From the NCBI GenBank assembly GCA_029204225.1, contig CM055104.1, positions 51,700,294-51,764,293 of the forward strand: a stretch of DNA of 64,000 nucleotides, given 5' to 3'. The translations under genes and the position numbers were made by a program. This document shows, one piece after another, positions 1-13,892 of the stretch (position 1 is the stretch's first letter; each line of letters begins with the position of its first letter). The notes under the pieces were generated by a model. That model was not told where the DNA came from and did no database searches. It saw nothing but the letters and a program-made list of their open reading frames with translations. This DNA is from Diphasiastrum complanatum (lineage: Eukaryota > Streptophyta > Lycopodiopsida > Lycopodiales > Lycopodiaceae).

Positions 1-116
1 GAGACTCGGAAAGTCAAAGTACCAAATTTTCTAGTAATGATTTACTATTATAAAAAATCAACCAATTTCCATGTTTTAGATTTGGCACGAACTAATATAA
101 TTATAGGCTATGAACG

Positions 117-680
117 GTTGTTTGTATGTGGACAACACATTGCTCTTCAGCAACAATATCGATCTGATATAAGAAGACAAGTCAATGCTATCTTCTGAAT
201 TCGGCATGACCGATTTGCACGAAGCTCATTTATGCCTTGGTATTCAAATCCACAAAGACAGAAATCAAAAGTTGATCTACATTTCTCAACAAAGGTACAT
301 CTACAACATGTTAGTCAAATATAATATGGTTAATTGCAAGTTAGCTCTCTCACCAATGGAACCAGGTCTCAAATTGTCAAAGGACCAATGTCCTCAAAAA
401 ATTCAAGAGAAGGAGAAGATCATGAGTACCCTTATCATTCGATAATAGGATCTCATATGTACGCAATGATCTATACTAGGCTAGACATAGCTTTTGCAGT
501 CAGCTCTTTAAGTCAGTATATGACCAACCCTAGTGTAACACATTGGAAGGCTCTTATCAGAGTCATGAGATATCTTCGACCTACTATGGACTTTTACATT
601 TGTTATGGAGGAGTTGACAATGACAGACTCAATTTACTCATTGGTTTTACAGATGCAAGTTGGGCAAGTTATTCAAGGAT
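117..680 (+). pseudogene. copia family A reverse transcriptase/RNase H fragment
   Basis: This is a fragment of a Ty1/copia pol polyprotein, which would copy element RNA into DNA in virus-like particles. The reverse-transcriptase active-site block reads LYVDN near 119-135 (normally YVDD), followed by LFSNN and, after a TAA stop, the conserved stretch MTDLHEAHLCLGIQIHKDR. A frameshift near 430 moves the frame to one carrying the conserved HWKALIRVMRYL segment. Homology ends just after the first RNase H aspartate motif (TDASWAS, about 652-672), where the intact family continues into a different sequence. The same family recurs on the minus strand at 19.1-20.1 kb. It is dead: the last active-site Asp is changed, and it has a stop, a frameshift and truncation at both ends. 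Confidence 0.85.
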
Positions 681-3209
<2,529 letters not shown>

Positions 3210-3268
3210 AGATAACATGTTACCCACAATCTTTCATTTTTTCAATTGTTGTCATTCTTGGTAAACAT

Positions 3269-3495
3269 CATAAATGGTGTCGTTACAACCATTAATAATA
3301 TATGAGAGAAGGTTTAAAAGGCGATTATTTTAAGCTCTTGAAGGTAGACTAAATAAGTGGACATGCTCTAGTCTTGAAATCTGACCCTAGTCCATAAATG
3401 GTGTCATTGCAACCATGAATAATATATGAGAGGATATTTAGAAGGCAATTATTTTGAGGTCTTAGAGGCAAAGTGCATAATGAGACATGCTCCAA

Positions 3496-3497
<2 letters not shown>
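3269..3497. repeat. imperfect tandem duplication, 124-bp period
   Basis: Two copies start with CATAAATGGTGTC at 3269 and 3393 and end with ACATGCTC at 3361 and 3485, the same 124-bp offset at both ends. The second copy runs directly into the (CA)n tract. There is no coding content. Confidence 0.85.

Positions 3498-3544
<47 letters not shown>
3497..3544. repeat. (CA)n microsatellite, about 48 bp
   Basis: Perfect CA run abutting the second unit of the 124-bp duplication. Confidence 0.97.
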
Positions 3545-3546
<2 letters not shown>

Positions 3547-3940
3547 CATTGATGTAGCATGACTCTGTTAAAAGATGTCATTTCACCACAACTTTATTCT
3601 AGGATAATATCTTTGTTTGTGCAAAATTCTTGTAGTGGACAATTTTCTGCTAATCTGGCTTATTTTATCTTATTAGATAATGGAAACAATTAGGATTTAC
3701 TACCTCTAGTAGATTGCACTCTTTTTCACCAGCTTGTGATGGCCAATACAACATTATTTGGATTAGAGGGTCAGAGCATTCTTGAAATTTTGCAGGATTT
3801 ACATGTGTCTAGTATATTGCACAATTACATGGCTTACAAGGCTTTCCAGGTATTGTAAGGATCTCTCTTTGTGGTAGGGAATTGAATTCATATATGTGGA
3901 GTGTTCTTATAACAAACATTTCAACAAGAAAAATTAAACA

Positions 3941-5840
3941 ATGTTTGTTGGCAGTTTAAAAAAGCAATGCACCGTTGGAAAAATTGAAGATCTAGTTGAA
4001 ACATTTAAGTGCAAATCATGTGGTGAGCCTCCAATGTGCACCAGAACGTGCCAAGTAGAAATTTACTACTATGTATATCATGATGAGAGTGGCACAAGGC
4101 TAGCTTTGAATATTGGAATGCATGAACACATTTTTGGAGAAGGCAGGTCTTCAACACTACTTGAAGTGTCAAGAAGGCAGTACAAAACAATGAAACAATT
4201 ATTCGTACACACAACAATAAAAAAGTGGAAAAAAAAATCGCACGAAACATCATCACAAAGTACCTTATTATAGAGGGAGGTGCAAAAGAGTGAAAGATGG
4301 ACTAGTTATTCGCTGCATTGGAGCCCTTGACCACTAGTAGAACATAATTCTATTCAAGAGTTTCATTTATGTGCATCTATTTAAAAATTCAATCGAGAAG
4401 TGAAAATACTATATCTCACATTTTATAATTCCCTTGTGAATTAAAAAATGGATCACTAAAGCTTGTCGTAAGGAGTTGTAGCTAGCAAGTCTATCAGATG
4501 ACATATCTACACTTATGTATTTAAAAGAACATTATTTAGATGAATTTTTTATGGTTCTTTGTTCCTTGGACAAATCCATGATGATACGTATAGATGTTTT
4601 ATTTTTAAAATGTCTACTTACGAGCTTGCTTCTGGTGTTGATTTGCTGAAAAGAATGCAACCAAAACATGATATTGAAAAGGCTTGGTGATGTGTTGATC
4701 ATGTTGATCATGTAAAAGATTGGGTAACATGGGGAATTAATGTGTATTAGAATACATTCTATGCAAACCATTGCAACTTGTGAAATTGAATCAGAGGACA
4801 CACAAGTGCAAATATTATTTTGGAAATTGATTGTTAGAGTCATGGCAAAAAATGCCACTAATATAGTCACATTTAGGGGGTTCATGGTTGATGAGGCTCA
4901 AGTGAATTGGTTAGCAATTAGAACTATATTTTGACAAGGACCTGAAATACCTACGGAAGGAAAAGAGTGTTCATGCTTGTGGCACTTCGTGGACTCTGTT
5001 CATAAACATACTAGCAAATACATCAAACAACAAAGTAGCGACAAGCATATTGGATTGTCTATACCAATTAGGAATTCATCTAGTATTCAAGAGGATGATA
5101 AATCATACAACAAGATATGTGATCGATGAACTCAAGGAAATGCCAATGACAATTGTTATGAGCAACTTCACAACTGGATATCATGGTGGAAGAACCAAAT
5201 TGCTAGATGGAAAAAATTTGTTGTCATTGTGTGTTTCTAAACACAACTACATACATTATGATAGAAGAGCCTTTTTTTTTCAATAGCTTGCAAGGTTATT
5301 TAAAATGTGATAAATTGATATATTGATTTTTATTTGCACCATAGATGATGGACGATGAAAATGAAGCTTTTGTACCAACAACAAACCTTGTTGAGATCAA
5401 GCATAGCAGTTGGCAAATTGTTGATTGGTACAAATCCAAACTTAGTCTATATGAGGCTGATGTTGGTGATTTGGCCAATGCCATTCTATAGAGTACTAGA
5501 GAAAAAGCATACCAACAGGGAAATACATGGGTAGTGGGCCATCTATTGAGGAGCTTGTTCACAAAGTAGCATCCATAAAGGGATTTGACATTATTGGTGT
5601 GTGTTTCAATAATACGATTAATGATTTTATGGCGTGTGTTGACCTAACAAGCCATGGGGTTCCTAATGAGAAAAATACTTATTGTGTTCGCCATAACTAT
5701 CCCCACTAACAATGGAATACAAAGACAAAGTTTGTCTCTCACAAACCAAATATGGAGAACATTAGAATCAAACAACCTGATAGACAAGATCAACCAACGA
5801 GGCGAACCATGCCTCTGACAACAACATGTGGTACACCAGT
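3941..5840 (+). pseudogene. decayed DNA-transposon-like coding region
   Basis: Several short plus-strand frames seem to be pieces of one long protein. In order: a Cys-rich segment (CKSCGEPPMCTRTC, about 4010-4050) leading into a GMHEHIF motif; NIVTFRGFMVDEAQVNW near 4860-4915; then, past a TGA at 4932, CSCLWHFVDSVHKHT; a Trp-rich LHNWISWWKNQIARW near 5165-5210; TTNLVEIKHSSW near 5375-5410; and GSGPSIEEL from 5530. The zinc-finger-like start, conserved Cys/His/Trp spacing and GPS.EEL ending resemble a transposase-like family I associate with mosses, lycophytes and ferns, but I cannot name it firmly. At least two frameshifts and several stops make it non-functional. An old intron-containing gene is an alternative. 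Confidence 0.4.
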
Positions 5841-6560
5841 CAATTTTTCAAGTCATGTAGATCATTTTCGCACTTCTCCACAAACTATGAAATGTTGATT
5901 GAGCGAGATATCCGCGATGGGCCATTCATAGACTCAAAAAAGGTCATCGAGTGAAATGTCAGAGAATGATGAATCTAGGTAGGGGCAAATGTAATAAACT
6001 ACTAACAATAGGCCCACATCCATGTTTTTTTGGAAGACACACCCATAACAAAGGGAAAACTTCATAGATGGTGTGGTTTTGTACTTCATATTTGAGGTGC
6101 ACATGGACAATTCATCCACAAATTATTATTAAACCAGCTATGCTACCAAAACATTGGTCCATTCTAAGAGAAACAATTTTAATAAAAGAAGAAATTAAGT
6201 ACTTATTAGGGGGGGGGATTCATATCAGAATGCAAAAGTGAAAAGAATCTTAGCCGACCTAGCACAAGAGCATAGCAGTCCATTGAAACACCAATGTCTA
6301 CAACACAACAGCCAAGCTCAAGTTGTCATAAGCAAACGTGAAGGAGGTCGAGTGACTCATTATCAGCAAAGGAGCATGTGGTTAAATGCAATTGTAAAAG
6401 CTGACAACAAATCATGTGACAATGAGAAAGAAATAATTTCAATACTATGTTTTGATAGTGTTTCAACAAGACAACAATATCAAGTGACGATGAACCTAGT
6501 TGCACTTGCATGGATTTTCAAAGAACTATTAAAGATGGCAAATACACAATAAGATATCGC
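5841..6560. other. unclassified stretch with a 104-codon open frame
   Basis: An open frame on the plus strand at 6238-6552 starts after a run of guanines near 6210. Its product is Gln- and Lys-rich with no motif I recognise. It may be the tail of the preceding decayed element or chance. Nothing else is visible here. Confidence 0.3.
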
Positions 6561-6950
6561 AGGGATTCCGACGTGGGCGTTCGACGGATTTCTGCAAATT
6601 TTATAATACATCGAATTTCGACGTGTTGGATTTCGATGACCAAGTGAAAATTCCCAAATTGGACGTCCGGTGATAGGGAAACTGTGGCGCCAACCAATTT
6701 TCAAACCTATCGTCAGATTTTGACATGTCGGCATCCGACATTCCGACGTGGATATGGTGTGAAATATTGTGTACCAAAAAAAATAGATGGCATCCGACGT
6801 GGACATCAGAATCCGATGTCCAACGCATTCCGACGTCCACGTCATTGATTCGAGTCCAAAAACTTTTTTGATTAGACGTGGTACTGACACGGACGTCGGA
6901 TTCCGACATGTTTTGGGATGTCTGAATCTGACGTCTATGTGAAACAGGTG
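6560..6950. repeat. CCGACGT-rich degenerate repeat block
   Basis: Within about 390 bp the word CGACGT, mostly inside TCCGACGT or its variants (CCGACATG, GGACGTCGG), recurs many times in both orientations and is unusually CpG-rich for this AT-rich window. It sits immediately 5' of the copia protease fragment. It may be an eroded LTR or satellite. The minus-strand open frames across it (6480-6959, 6601-7215) are Asp/Val/Ser-biased by-products of the repeat. Confidence 0.55.
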
Positions 6951-6977
6951 AGAGTTCAAAATTGTTCATTACAGCAT

Positions 6978-8180
6978 TAATGACAAGTGATGAAGCCAAG
7001 GATACCTGGCACATTGATAGTGTTGCATCCAAGCACATGACTTCAAGGACAGAGTGATTTTCAGAACTCAAGAAAACTGACAATGGTGATGAAGTTGGAC
7101 AAGCTGATGGCAAATTGCTATCTGTTAAAGGAGTTGGAGTGGTACCAGTGAAGTTATCCAACAGGAAGATAAAGCATATAAGCAATGTGCAATATGTACC
7201 TGGCTTAGCTAACAATCTACTATCTGTTGGGATGATGGCTGATCAACAACTCAAGGTTCAGTTTGACAATGACAAATGTCTTGTCAAACACATCAAGAAT
7301 CACTACAAAGTGATTGCTACAGGAGCTAGAGTCAACAGGAATCAACTCTACAAATTGAATGCGAGATCTTTTACTCAAGCTATGGTAAGCACTGTTGATA
7401 GTTGAAGTGATCTTTGGCATCAAAGGTTTGGTCATATCAGTGCTCAAAGCTTGCAAATCCTTAAAAGAGGTAATCTAGTTGTTGGTTGCCTGATATCTCT
7501 TTTGAAGGAAAAATTTGTGAGGGTTGCATTTTGGGAAAACAACATAGAGAGAGATTTTCCAAAGATGGAGCAAGAAGAGCCAATGGCATTCTTGATTTTG
7601 TTCATAGTGATCTGTGTGGACCAATACAAACTAGGTCCATTAGTGGTTGTTACTATTTCATCACACTCATTAATGACTATAGTAGACATATCTGGATTTA
7701 TTTCATAAGCAAGAAATCTGATGCTTTTGCCAAGTTTAGAGAGTTCAAGGCCCTAGTTGAAAAACAAACAAGTTGTTATATTAAGACCCTTAGATCAGAT
7801 GGTGGTGGTGAGTATTTTTGAACAAAGTTTATAAATTTTTGCAAGGATCAGGGGATCAAGAGACAAACCACTACTACGGATGCCGATTGGGCAGGTAATA
7901 TTGATGACAGAAGATCTACAAGTGGTCATACATTCAGTTATGGTACAGCTGCAAGTTCATGGAACAACAAAAAGCAACCTACAGTAGCCTTATCATCGAC
8001 GAAAGCTGAATATCGAGCACTCAGCAATGCTACACAAGAAGCGGTATGGTTACGAAGATTGCTTGTGGATTTAGGTCAACCACAGGTGGATCCGACAATT
8101 ATATCTTGCGATAATCAAAGTTGCATTCACCTTGCCAAAAATCCAGTTTTACATGCTCAAACCAAGCACATAGGATAGAA
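6978..8180 (+). pseudogene. copia family B pol relic: protease, integrase start, RNase H end
   Basis: This is an internally deleted Ty1/copia polyprotein. A degenerate protease motif (WHIDSVASKHMT, normally DSGAS) lies near 7008. The linker follows, with NVQYVPGLANNLLSVG near 7190-7230. The integrase zinc-binding region has WHQRFGHIS and CEGCILGKQH, and the catalytic core start has DFVHSDLCGPI and RSDGGGEYF, which carry the first two Asp of the D,D,E triad. A stop falls at 7819. Near 7870-7890 the frame jumps straight to RNase H (DADWAGN, then EYRALSNATQEAVWL), so the integrase Glu and the whole reverse transcriptase are missing. The RNase H part closely matches the copy at 50.0-52.9 kb. A polypurine tract and LTR follow directly. 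Confidence 0.88.
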
Positions 8181-8207
8181 AAATGTAATTTTATCATTGA
8201 GGAAGAG

Positions 8208-8469
8208 TGTTAGAAATCAATTATAAACTTCATTGTTACTGTTTACGATACACATTAATGTTGATAGCTGTGACCAGCTATCAATAGTCGTAGGCTAGTC
8301 TATTAGTCTACTCGTAGGTTTTCTCTCTCTATCAGGATTCAAGGTTTATTTGTACATTTTACATTCTGTATGAGTTAGTGTGATAGAGTGATAGTACGTG
8401 TTCTTCTTCCGCCTTCTTGTGGTGATTGCTTATGGTGAATGCTTGATGTTGCATATCTAATTCTTGACA
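8208..8469 (+). repeat. copia family B LTR (3' LTR of the relic)
   Basis: A 262-bp sequence beginning TGTTAGAAATCAA and ending TTCTTGACA, collinear with the two LTRs at 50025 and 52671 over its full length apart from point changes and small indels. It is preceded by the purine tract GAGGAAGAG (8199-8207). No tRNA primer site follows it, which supports the 3' LTR role. Confidence 0.9.
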
Positions 8470-8470
8470 C

Positions 8471-8726
8471 ATGGATTCTCAAGGGAAAGCCAGTCCTATC
8501 ATGGACAAGCTTGATGGAGCCAATTACCATCTGTGGAAATTTAAGATGAAAACTGTACTAATGGCTAAAGAATTGTATGATGTTGTTACAGTGTAGAAGG
8601 TAGATTAAGAGACGGTGTTTTGCCTCCATTCATGCTACATATTTACTCGCGTTGTCGCGCAGTCTACATATTAACATGCAAATTTTCACAGGTGATGAAA
8701 AGACGAAAAGCAAAGGCTGATGTCAC
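8471..8726 (+). mobile_element. copia family A gag start fused to family A LTR fragment
   Basis: Directly after the family B LTR comes the start of a copia gag (ATG at 8472; motif LDGANYHLWKFKMKT), matching the minus-strand gag start at 19.98-20.07 kb. It is cut after about 40 codons by a stop. From about 8618 (CCTCCATTCATG) to about 8726 the sequence matches, in the same orientation, the LTR of the 20.2-21 kb element. This is therefore a short gag-to-LTR deletion derivative butted against another family's LTR. Confidence 0.7.
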
Positions 8727-9391
8727 ACCTTCTTCACGCCCATGCAGCTGCACTAGCAAACTGGACAACGACTGCAACCACCCATGATCTCCTACAGACA
8801 ACACATCCACCAACCTGTACTTTCTTCATCTGCACACCTGTAACATTATGTTTTGCGTATTCATAAGTAAGTGAGCGAGAGAGAACGAAGAAGAGAAGCT
8901 TATCAGAGATAGACAAAAAGTAGATGCTCTATGCATTGATTCTTTATTTTGTCAGCAATAAGGTTTCATTCATTTACAGTTTGAATAAGCTTCGTAGGGC
9001 ACACGGTTTCGTCCGCTACTGTCTTGTGCTCTACCGCATTATATTGACATGTCTACTTGATATATTTAATCTGATACAGTTCTTTGTTCTGCATTCAGAT
9101 TTGTGTTAATACTGCTATGCCTATTATTCATTATGTCTGATCTTTCTAGTTTCTCTTTCTGGTAATAGACGACTAACATTTAGTATTGTCTTTCGTAATG
9201 TTTCGCGACTCATTATCAGTCGAGCTTCATTTATTAATGTTTGGCTACGTAATCAAGAACGACCAAGATTTCCATCACTAACGTTCTGTTCATTCTGATA
9301 GGCGTAGTCATGCCTACGGAGAGAGTCGCATAGCTCGTTCCGTTGTGCACGAACAATTTATGTTCAAGTTCGTTTCTCGTTCGTGTTCGTC
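8727..9391. other. stretch without a recognised gene
   Basis: No domain or long frame is seen. The CTCGTTCGTGTTCG word near 9380 recalls the copia D LTR edge (40600-40638), but the match is too short to call. It may hold the missing 3' LTR of the gypsy element that starts at 9392; I could not find a second copy. Confidence 0.4.
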
Positions 9392-10395
9392 TTACCTCTC
9401 TAAGCTAAATTTTTTGTGTCTAACATACGACACCTTTCTCAACTCTCGTTCAACTCTCTTTCTCTCCAACACGCAATACCTAGGTGCCAACTTTGCACAC
9501 TTAATAGTTTTCAAGCCCCTAGAGTGACTAGGGACTCTCAAAAACACCCAGTCGCTGACCATGAATACCTTGTGCTTTCGAGATAGATCAACATAGTGCC
9601 TTGCCTTGTCTTGGGCACTTCTTATGCTATCTTTAGCCAGCTGTAACACATTTTGCATATCCGCAAGGAAATCAGCTGCGGCTTGCACCGTAGGTTTTTC
9701 ATGCTAACACTAATTGGTGATCGAGGTTGAAAAGCATACATAAGCATGAAAGGGCTGAATCCGGTTACTGAGTGTTTTGCACTGTTATATGCAAAGTCCA
9801 CCAGTGGAAGGTATTGTTTCCAATCAGACTGTCGATGGCCCACATATGCTCAAAGCATCCTCCATCGTCTGATTACTCCTTTCTGTTTGACTGTATGACT
9901 CCAGATGATCTGTAGAACTGATACTTAACGTTGTTTCCAAATTTTCAAATATTGCTTGCCTAAAATTCCCAGTGAATTTTGGGTCACGATCACTGACAAT
10001 ATCGCAAGGCAGTTTGTATAGTCGAAAAAGCTTCTCAACAAACAATTGAGCTAGTTTTGAAACTTTAACAGTAGTTTTCGTTGGGATAAATTGAGTAAGT
10101 CTGTCAACAATGACCCAAAACGAATCGTGGCCCTTCCCTGTACGTGGAAGCCCGACCACAAAATTCGTAGATATACTTTTCCACTTTTTGGTAGGAATAT
10201 CTAAAGGATGTAATAAGCCACTAGCTTTTAGCCTCTCTGCTTTATTTAACTGACACTTAGTACATTTAAGTACATAGGCCTCTACTCGACTTTTCATCTT
10301 AGGCCACTAAAATTGCCTTCAAACTAAGTCAAGTGTTCTTTGTATACCCGGATGTCCTGCGCATGGACTATCATGACAATCATGCAAGTGTTTTG
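9392..10395 (-). pseudogene. gypsy A integrase and post-integrase segment
   Basis: Inserts the cDNA into the host genome. The zinc-binding H..H (HDSPCAGHPG, about 10350-10380) is followed by two stops and then CTKCQLNKAERLK. The catalytic core has the first Asp (FWVIVDRLTQF), the second (DIVSDRDPKFTG) and the Glu region (QTERSNQTMEDA), a full D,D,E set. After a frameshift near 9830 comes YLPLVDFAYNSAKHSVTG, and after another the post-integrase region (DKARHYVDLSRKHKVF, DWVFLRVPSHSRG, KLAPRYCVLE). I see no clear chromodomain before the frame closes near 9392. Confidence 0.9.
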
Positions 10396-10506
10396 ACTTC
10401 CTTTACAATAACATATAGAAAAGTCAAATATTTGCATCAGCTCAACCCATCTAGTTTGCCTCCCCTTAAATTTGTAGCATCACAGAAATTTTGAAGAGTC
10501 TGATTG

Positions 10507-10903
10507 TCAAATTTTCAAGGAATGAACAATTGCAAATAGTTCTTTTTCATAGGTACAATATCTAGACTGAGCAGGATTGAGTTTCTTGCTTTCATAAGCC
10601 ACAGGATGTCCATCCTGCATCAAAACAGCTCCAATAGCATAATCACTGGCATCGGTCCTAACCACAAAAGCCTTATTAGGATCGCCAATGATTAGTATTG
10701 GTGCTGAAGTGACACTTTTCTTAAGCAACTCAAAACAATTATTCATATCCTCCATCCACATCACTAGTGGACTCTTAGCCCTCCGGCTTAGCTTCTTATA
10801 GTCTTTCAAGGTCTGGGTAAGGGGAAATGCCAATCGAGCAAATTGGAAAATATGCCGATCGAAAAATCCTACAAACCCCAAGAAAGACTTGATCAATAAC
10901 CCT
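10507..10903 (-). pseudogene. gypsy A RNase H
   Basis: Follows the reverse transcriptase through the connection segment (GFVGFFDRHI, then SAPILIIGDPNKAF) into RNase H (VRTDASDYAIGAVLMQDG, with the first catalytic Asp, then YEKELFAIVHSLKI with the Glu). The distal part of the domain is lost at about 10507. Confidence 0.88.
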
Positions 10904-11671
10904 CTAGATACGATCGGCCTCAATCTCCACTCCCCGTCTGGAAATCTTATGCCCCAAGTAGGACAATTCCTTAGCAAAAAAGTCACACTTAGACTCCTTG
11001 GCAAAGAGCTTTTCCCTTCTTACAATGTCCAAGACAATCCTAAGATGCTCTTTATGTTCCACCAAAGTCTTACTAAACACTAGGATATCATCTAAGAATA
11101 CCACTACGAGTCTTTCCAAATATGGCATGAACAAATCATTCATCATCTGTTGGAAAGTTGTCAGTGCATTGGTCAATCCAAAAGGCAATACCAAAAATTC
11201 GTAGGGACCAAAGCGAGTTCGAAACTCGATTTTTGGTATATCTTCTGCCTTAATGCATATCTAATGGTAGCCCGATTTTAGATCTATCTTGGTAAAGTAC
11301 CCAACACAACCAAGATAGTCTATTAGATTCTTAACGGTTACCTTGTTATAGTTGATGCAAAATCTTATAGTCCCATCCTTCTTGGCAACCAAAACCACTA
11401 GTGATGCCCAAGGAGACTTACTAGGTTGTATCCACCTCTTGTTTAGGTAATCATGTAAATGCCTACTTACCTCAGTCTCTTCCGATGCACTCATCCTATA
11501 AGAACGTTGTGCAATTGGAATTGTTGTAGGTATTATGTCAATTTTATGACCAACTATCCTTTCTGGTGGTAAACCTACGGGAAGGTCTAAAAAACCATCA
11601 TTAAATTCCTGCCTAAGTTCATTATAGACTTCAAATTCTATAGTGTTCTCACTGGGTATATTCATGGGCAT
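10904..11671 (-). pseudogene. gypsy A reverse transcriptase
   Basis: Two frames make up the fingers and palm. 11671-11261 carries [37 protein letters not shown] and [11 protein letters not shown] (the first catalytic Asp region). 11194-10904 carries VLPFGLTNALTTFQQMMND and the active-site FLDDILVFS with both Asp intact, then LSYLGHKIS. A frameshift and about 65 bp with a stop separate the halves. The motifs are well kept, so the decay is moderate. Confidence 0.92.
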
Positions 11672-12017
11672 TTATGTTAAGTTCTTCATCATTGCAGCAA
11701 ATGATATCATTATGAAAACACAAATAAACTTTAAAATCAGAATTCTTCATAGTAAAATTAAGTTCATGTTAGAATAAGGGTTAATATTTTTAGTGTCAAC
11801 ACTTAAACTAGCCTTTATTTTCATTAAAGAATTCTCATGCATAAAAGATAAAGATTTTTCAACAAATTCAATTCTCAATGACTTGCTCTTATTAAAATGC
11901 CATTGTTGCTTAGAGAACAATAACTACATTAGCTAATGCAACAACATGGAATTCTAGTTTTTCAGAATAATCTTGAATGTGCAATTCTACATCAGAGACG
12001 AATCCATCAAATCGGAA

Positions 12018-12224
12018 TTACTTCCTGATGCCATTGTCACATGGTATTTCTTTTTCACTTTTTCTAGTAGGAAGGTTTAGCGTCTGCACCAAGTTTACAT
12101 TAATAAAGTTATGAGTGGATCCCCTGTCAAAAATGACATTAACAACTTGATCATTAACTATACCTTTAATGCAAATAAGGTCATTAGGTCCAAAAACTAA
12201 AGAACTAAGAAAACAAACATCCAT
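12018..12224 (-). pseudogene. gypsy A retropepsin
   Basis: An aspartic protease that would cut the polyprotein. The active-site loop reads VIFDRGSTHNFIN, where plant gypsy families usually have DSGATHNFI; the Ser/Gly-to-Arg change next to the catalytic Asp suggests loss of function. It is followed by LVQTLNLP, typical of the family. It lies between the gag knuckle and the reverse transcriptase with about 350 bp of eroded linker. Confidence 0.8.
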
Positions 12225-12239
12225 CTCATTATTTCAAGA

Positions 12240-13150
12240 TAGATTACCTGAGGTTGAAGCTTGTTTTTTGATGCAATCACGTGCAAGATGACCCTCGCCA
12301 TTGCACTTGAAGCACAAGTTCTTCTTACGAGCTTCAGCTTTATCAATGCCACCTTGATGGTTTTTAAGGTTTTTCTTGGTTTTCTTAGGATTGTTGGAAT
12401 TGGGATGTGTTTCACTAACAATTTTTCTATCCTTCCTCTTAAATTGAAAACCTTTTTTCTGCTCATTAGGTTGTTGACTCCTAGGTGGCTTAGGTGTATC
12501 ATCAAAGTATTTTGCAGCCCTAATAGATCTTCTAGGATTTTTGGATGGTTCCTATGAACATCCACCTGATAATCTTTTGGTAACCCATCAATGAACATTC
12601 ACATTTGTACCTTAGGTGGAAGTCGCTATAAAGTGGATTCAAGTACTCATGAAAATCTTGAATAAATTGTTCCAAACCTTTATTCATAGTTAGATGACTC
12701 AACTTGTGGAAGTGTTCATAGTCATCTAAATGTGGTAGAAAATAATCTCTAAAAAACTTGCAAAAATCGTCCCATGTATAAGGTTGATTGCCCTTTGCAA
12801 CTAAGTCATCCCACCAAACTAAGGCTCTTCCTTCAAGGAACATGGTGATAGTGAATAACTTTTCAGATTTAGGGAATTGATTCATGGCAAAGTATTTGTT
12901 CCAAACATTTAGCAAGAACCTACCTTGTAAGTTCCTATCTTTTTTTCTCCCCATTAAATACTTTTATGGGAGGTGGAACTACATGCTTCTTCTAATTGGC
13001 TAACCAAGACTCTAAGTCTTGGTCTCTTTGATTAGTTTCAAGAAGTTGCTTATTAGTGGCTTGAATTTGTTGGTATAAAAGTTCAAGAGCTTGTGCCACA
13101 TTGGATGGGTTTGATAAATCAAATGTTGGGTTTTCATTGGTTTGATCCAT
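12240..13150 (-). pseudogene. gypsy A gag with zinc knuckle
   Basis: Gag would form the particle shell and bind element RNA. The likely start is the ATG at 13150, followed by an N-terminal segment rich in Gln/Leu (ALELLYQQIQATNKQLLE) with a TAG near 13000. The retrotransposon-gag domain follows (FTITMFLEGRALVWWDDL, then WDDFCKFFRDYF). After a frameshift near 12590 a CX2CX4HX4C zinc knuckle is readable (CFKCNGEGHLARDC, about 12273-12315). The minus-strand open frame at 12197-12598 is largely out of register with this knuckle. Confidence 0.85.
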
Positions 13151-13892
13151 TGGGGTTGCTTATGTGTTTTTCTATTATGCAAATACAACAACAAGTGCTC
13201 AATTAATTAGAATGATAGAAATGCTTCAATCCCTACATCCAATGCAATAAAAAGCATTTGCTTCTGCTCATTCAATCTTATTGTTTGTAAGCTCAATCCA
13301 AGCCTACTATTTGCAAGCTCAATCCAAGCTTAAGAGAAAAACAACAACAAGCTACATTTGCCATAATCCAAAGCAAAAATGAAAACCAAATCTTTATGTA
13401 AACTTCAATTAACTAATCCAAGCTAATATTTACATAAACTTCTCATTCCAATTCCATTTCCATTTGTCATATCTAGCACCCCCTTGCTAACCATAAACAA
13501 ATCACAAACATACCACAACAGACTATAACATACTCAAGATCCAAACCCTACTTATGTCCCATACCATAAGCAAGATCCAAACCCTAAGCATACTACACAC
13601 AAGAAAGTACTCTACACACTAGTAGCAACATTATAGCATAAGCAAAACAAGCAAGATGGATCTCTTCTCCCCCCAATGGGCGCCCTACTACCCTCATATG
13701 GATGGCCCATGGACCCCTCCAGTGAACTATGGAGTTCCATGCTCCAATGAGAGAGAGAGAAGCCTATGGGAGTTAAAGAACCTCCATAGGCTTATGGAAG
13801 GTCAAGACACTATATATGATAGGTGGTCTGCTAGCTCTTGATGATCTTCTAGGAAATAGAGGAAGTTGATCATTTTCATCACACTATAGTCG
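13151..13892. other. leader of gypsy A and unclassified sequence
   Basis: Upstream of the gypsy A gag the sequence is A/C-rich with loose direct repeats of AAGCTCAATCCAAGC near 13290-13335. On the plus strand 13656-13841 is a 61-codon frame rich in Trp/Pro/Tyr with no known motif. I could not find a primer-binding site or LTR end. Confidence 0.4.

Larger units (their letters stand above)
9392..13150 (-). mobile_element. Ty3/gypsy retrotransposon A, decayed, LTRs not found
   Basis: Reading leftwards on the minus strand the order is gag, zinc knuckle, retropepsin, reverse transcriptase, RNase H, integrase and a post-integrase segment, the standard Ty3/gypsy order (integrase last). The pieces are in different frames with several stops, so the element is dead. 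I found no LTR pair or primer site at either end. It is a different lineage from gypsy B at 14.3-18.1 kb: the protease, reverse-transcriptase and integrase motifs differ clearly. Confidence 0.9.

Noticed and set aside
3269..3544. CRISPR-like or satellite array
   Set aside because: Only two diverged units with a 124-bp period, then a simple CA run; no spacers or further units.
6480..7215. Long minus-strand frames over the CCGACGT block
   Set aside because: They lie across a degenerate repeat and antisense to a recognisable copia protease; composition follows the repeat and no domain is seen.
13656..13841. Small host gene (Trp/Pro/Tyr-rich, 61 codons)
   Set aside because: No motif, no conserved context, flanked by transposon debris; left inside the unclassified stretch.
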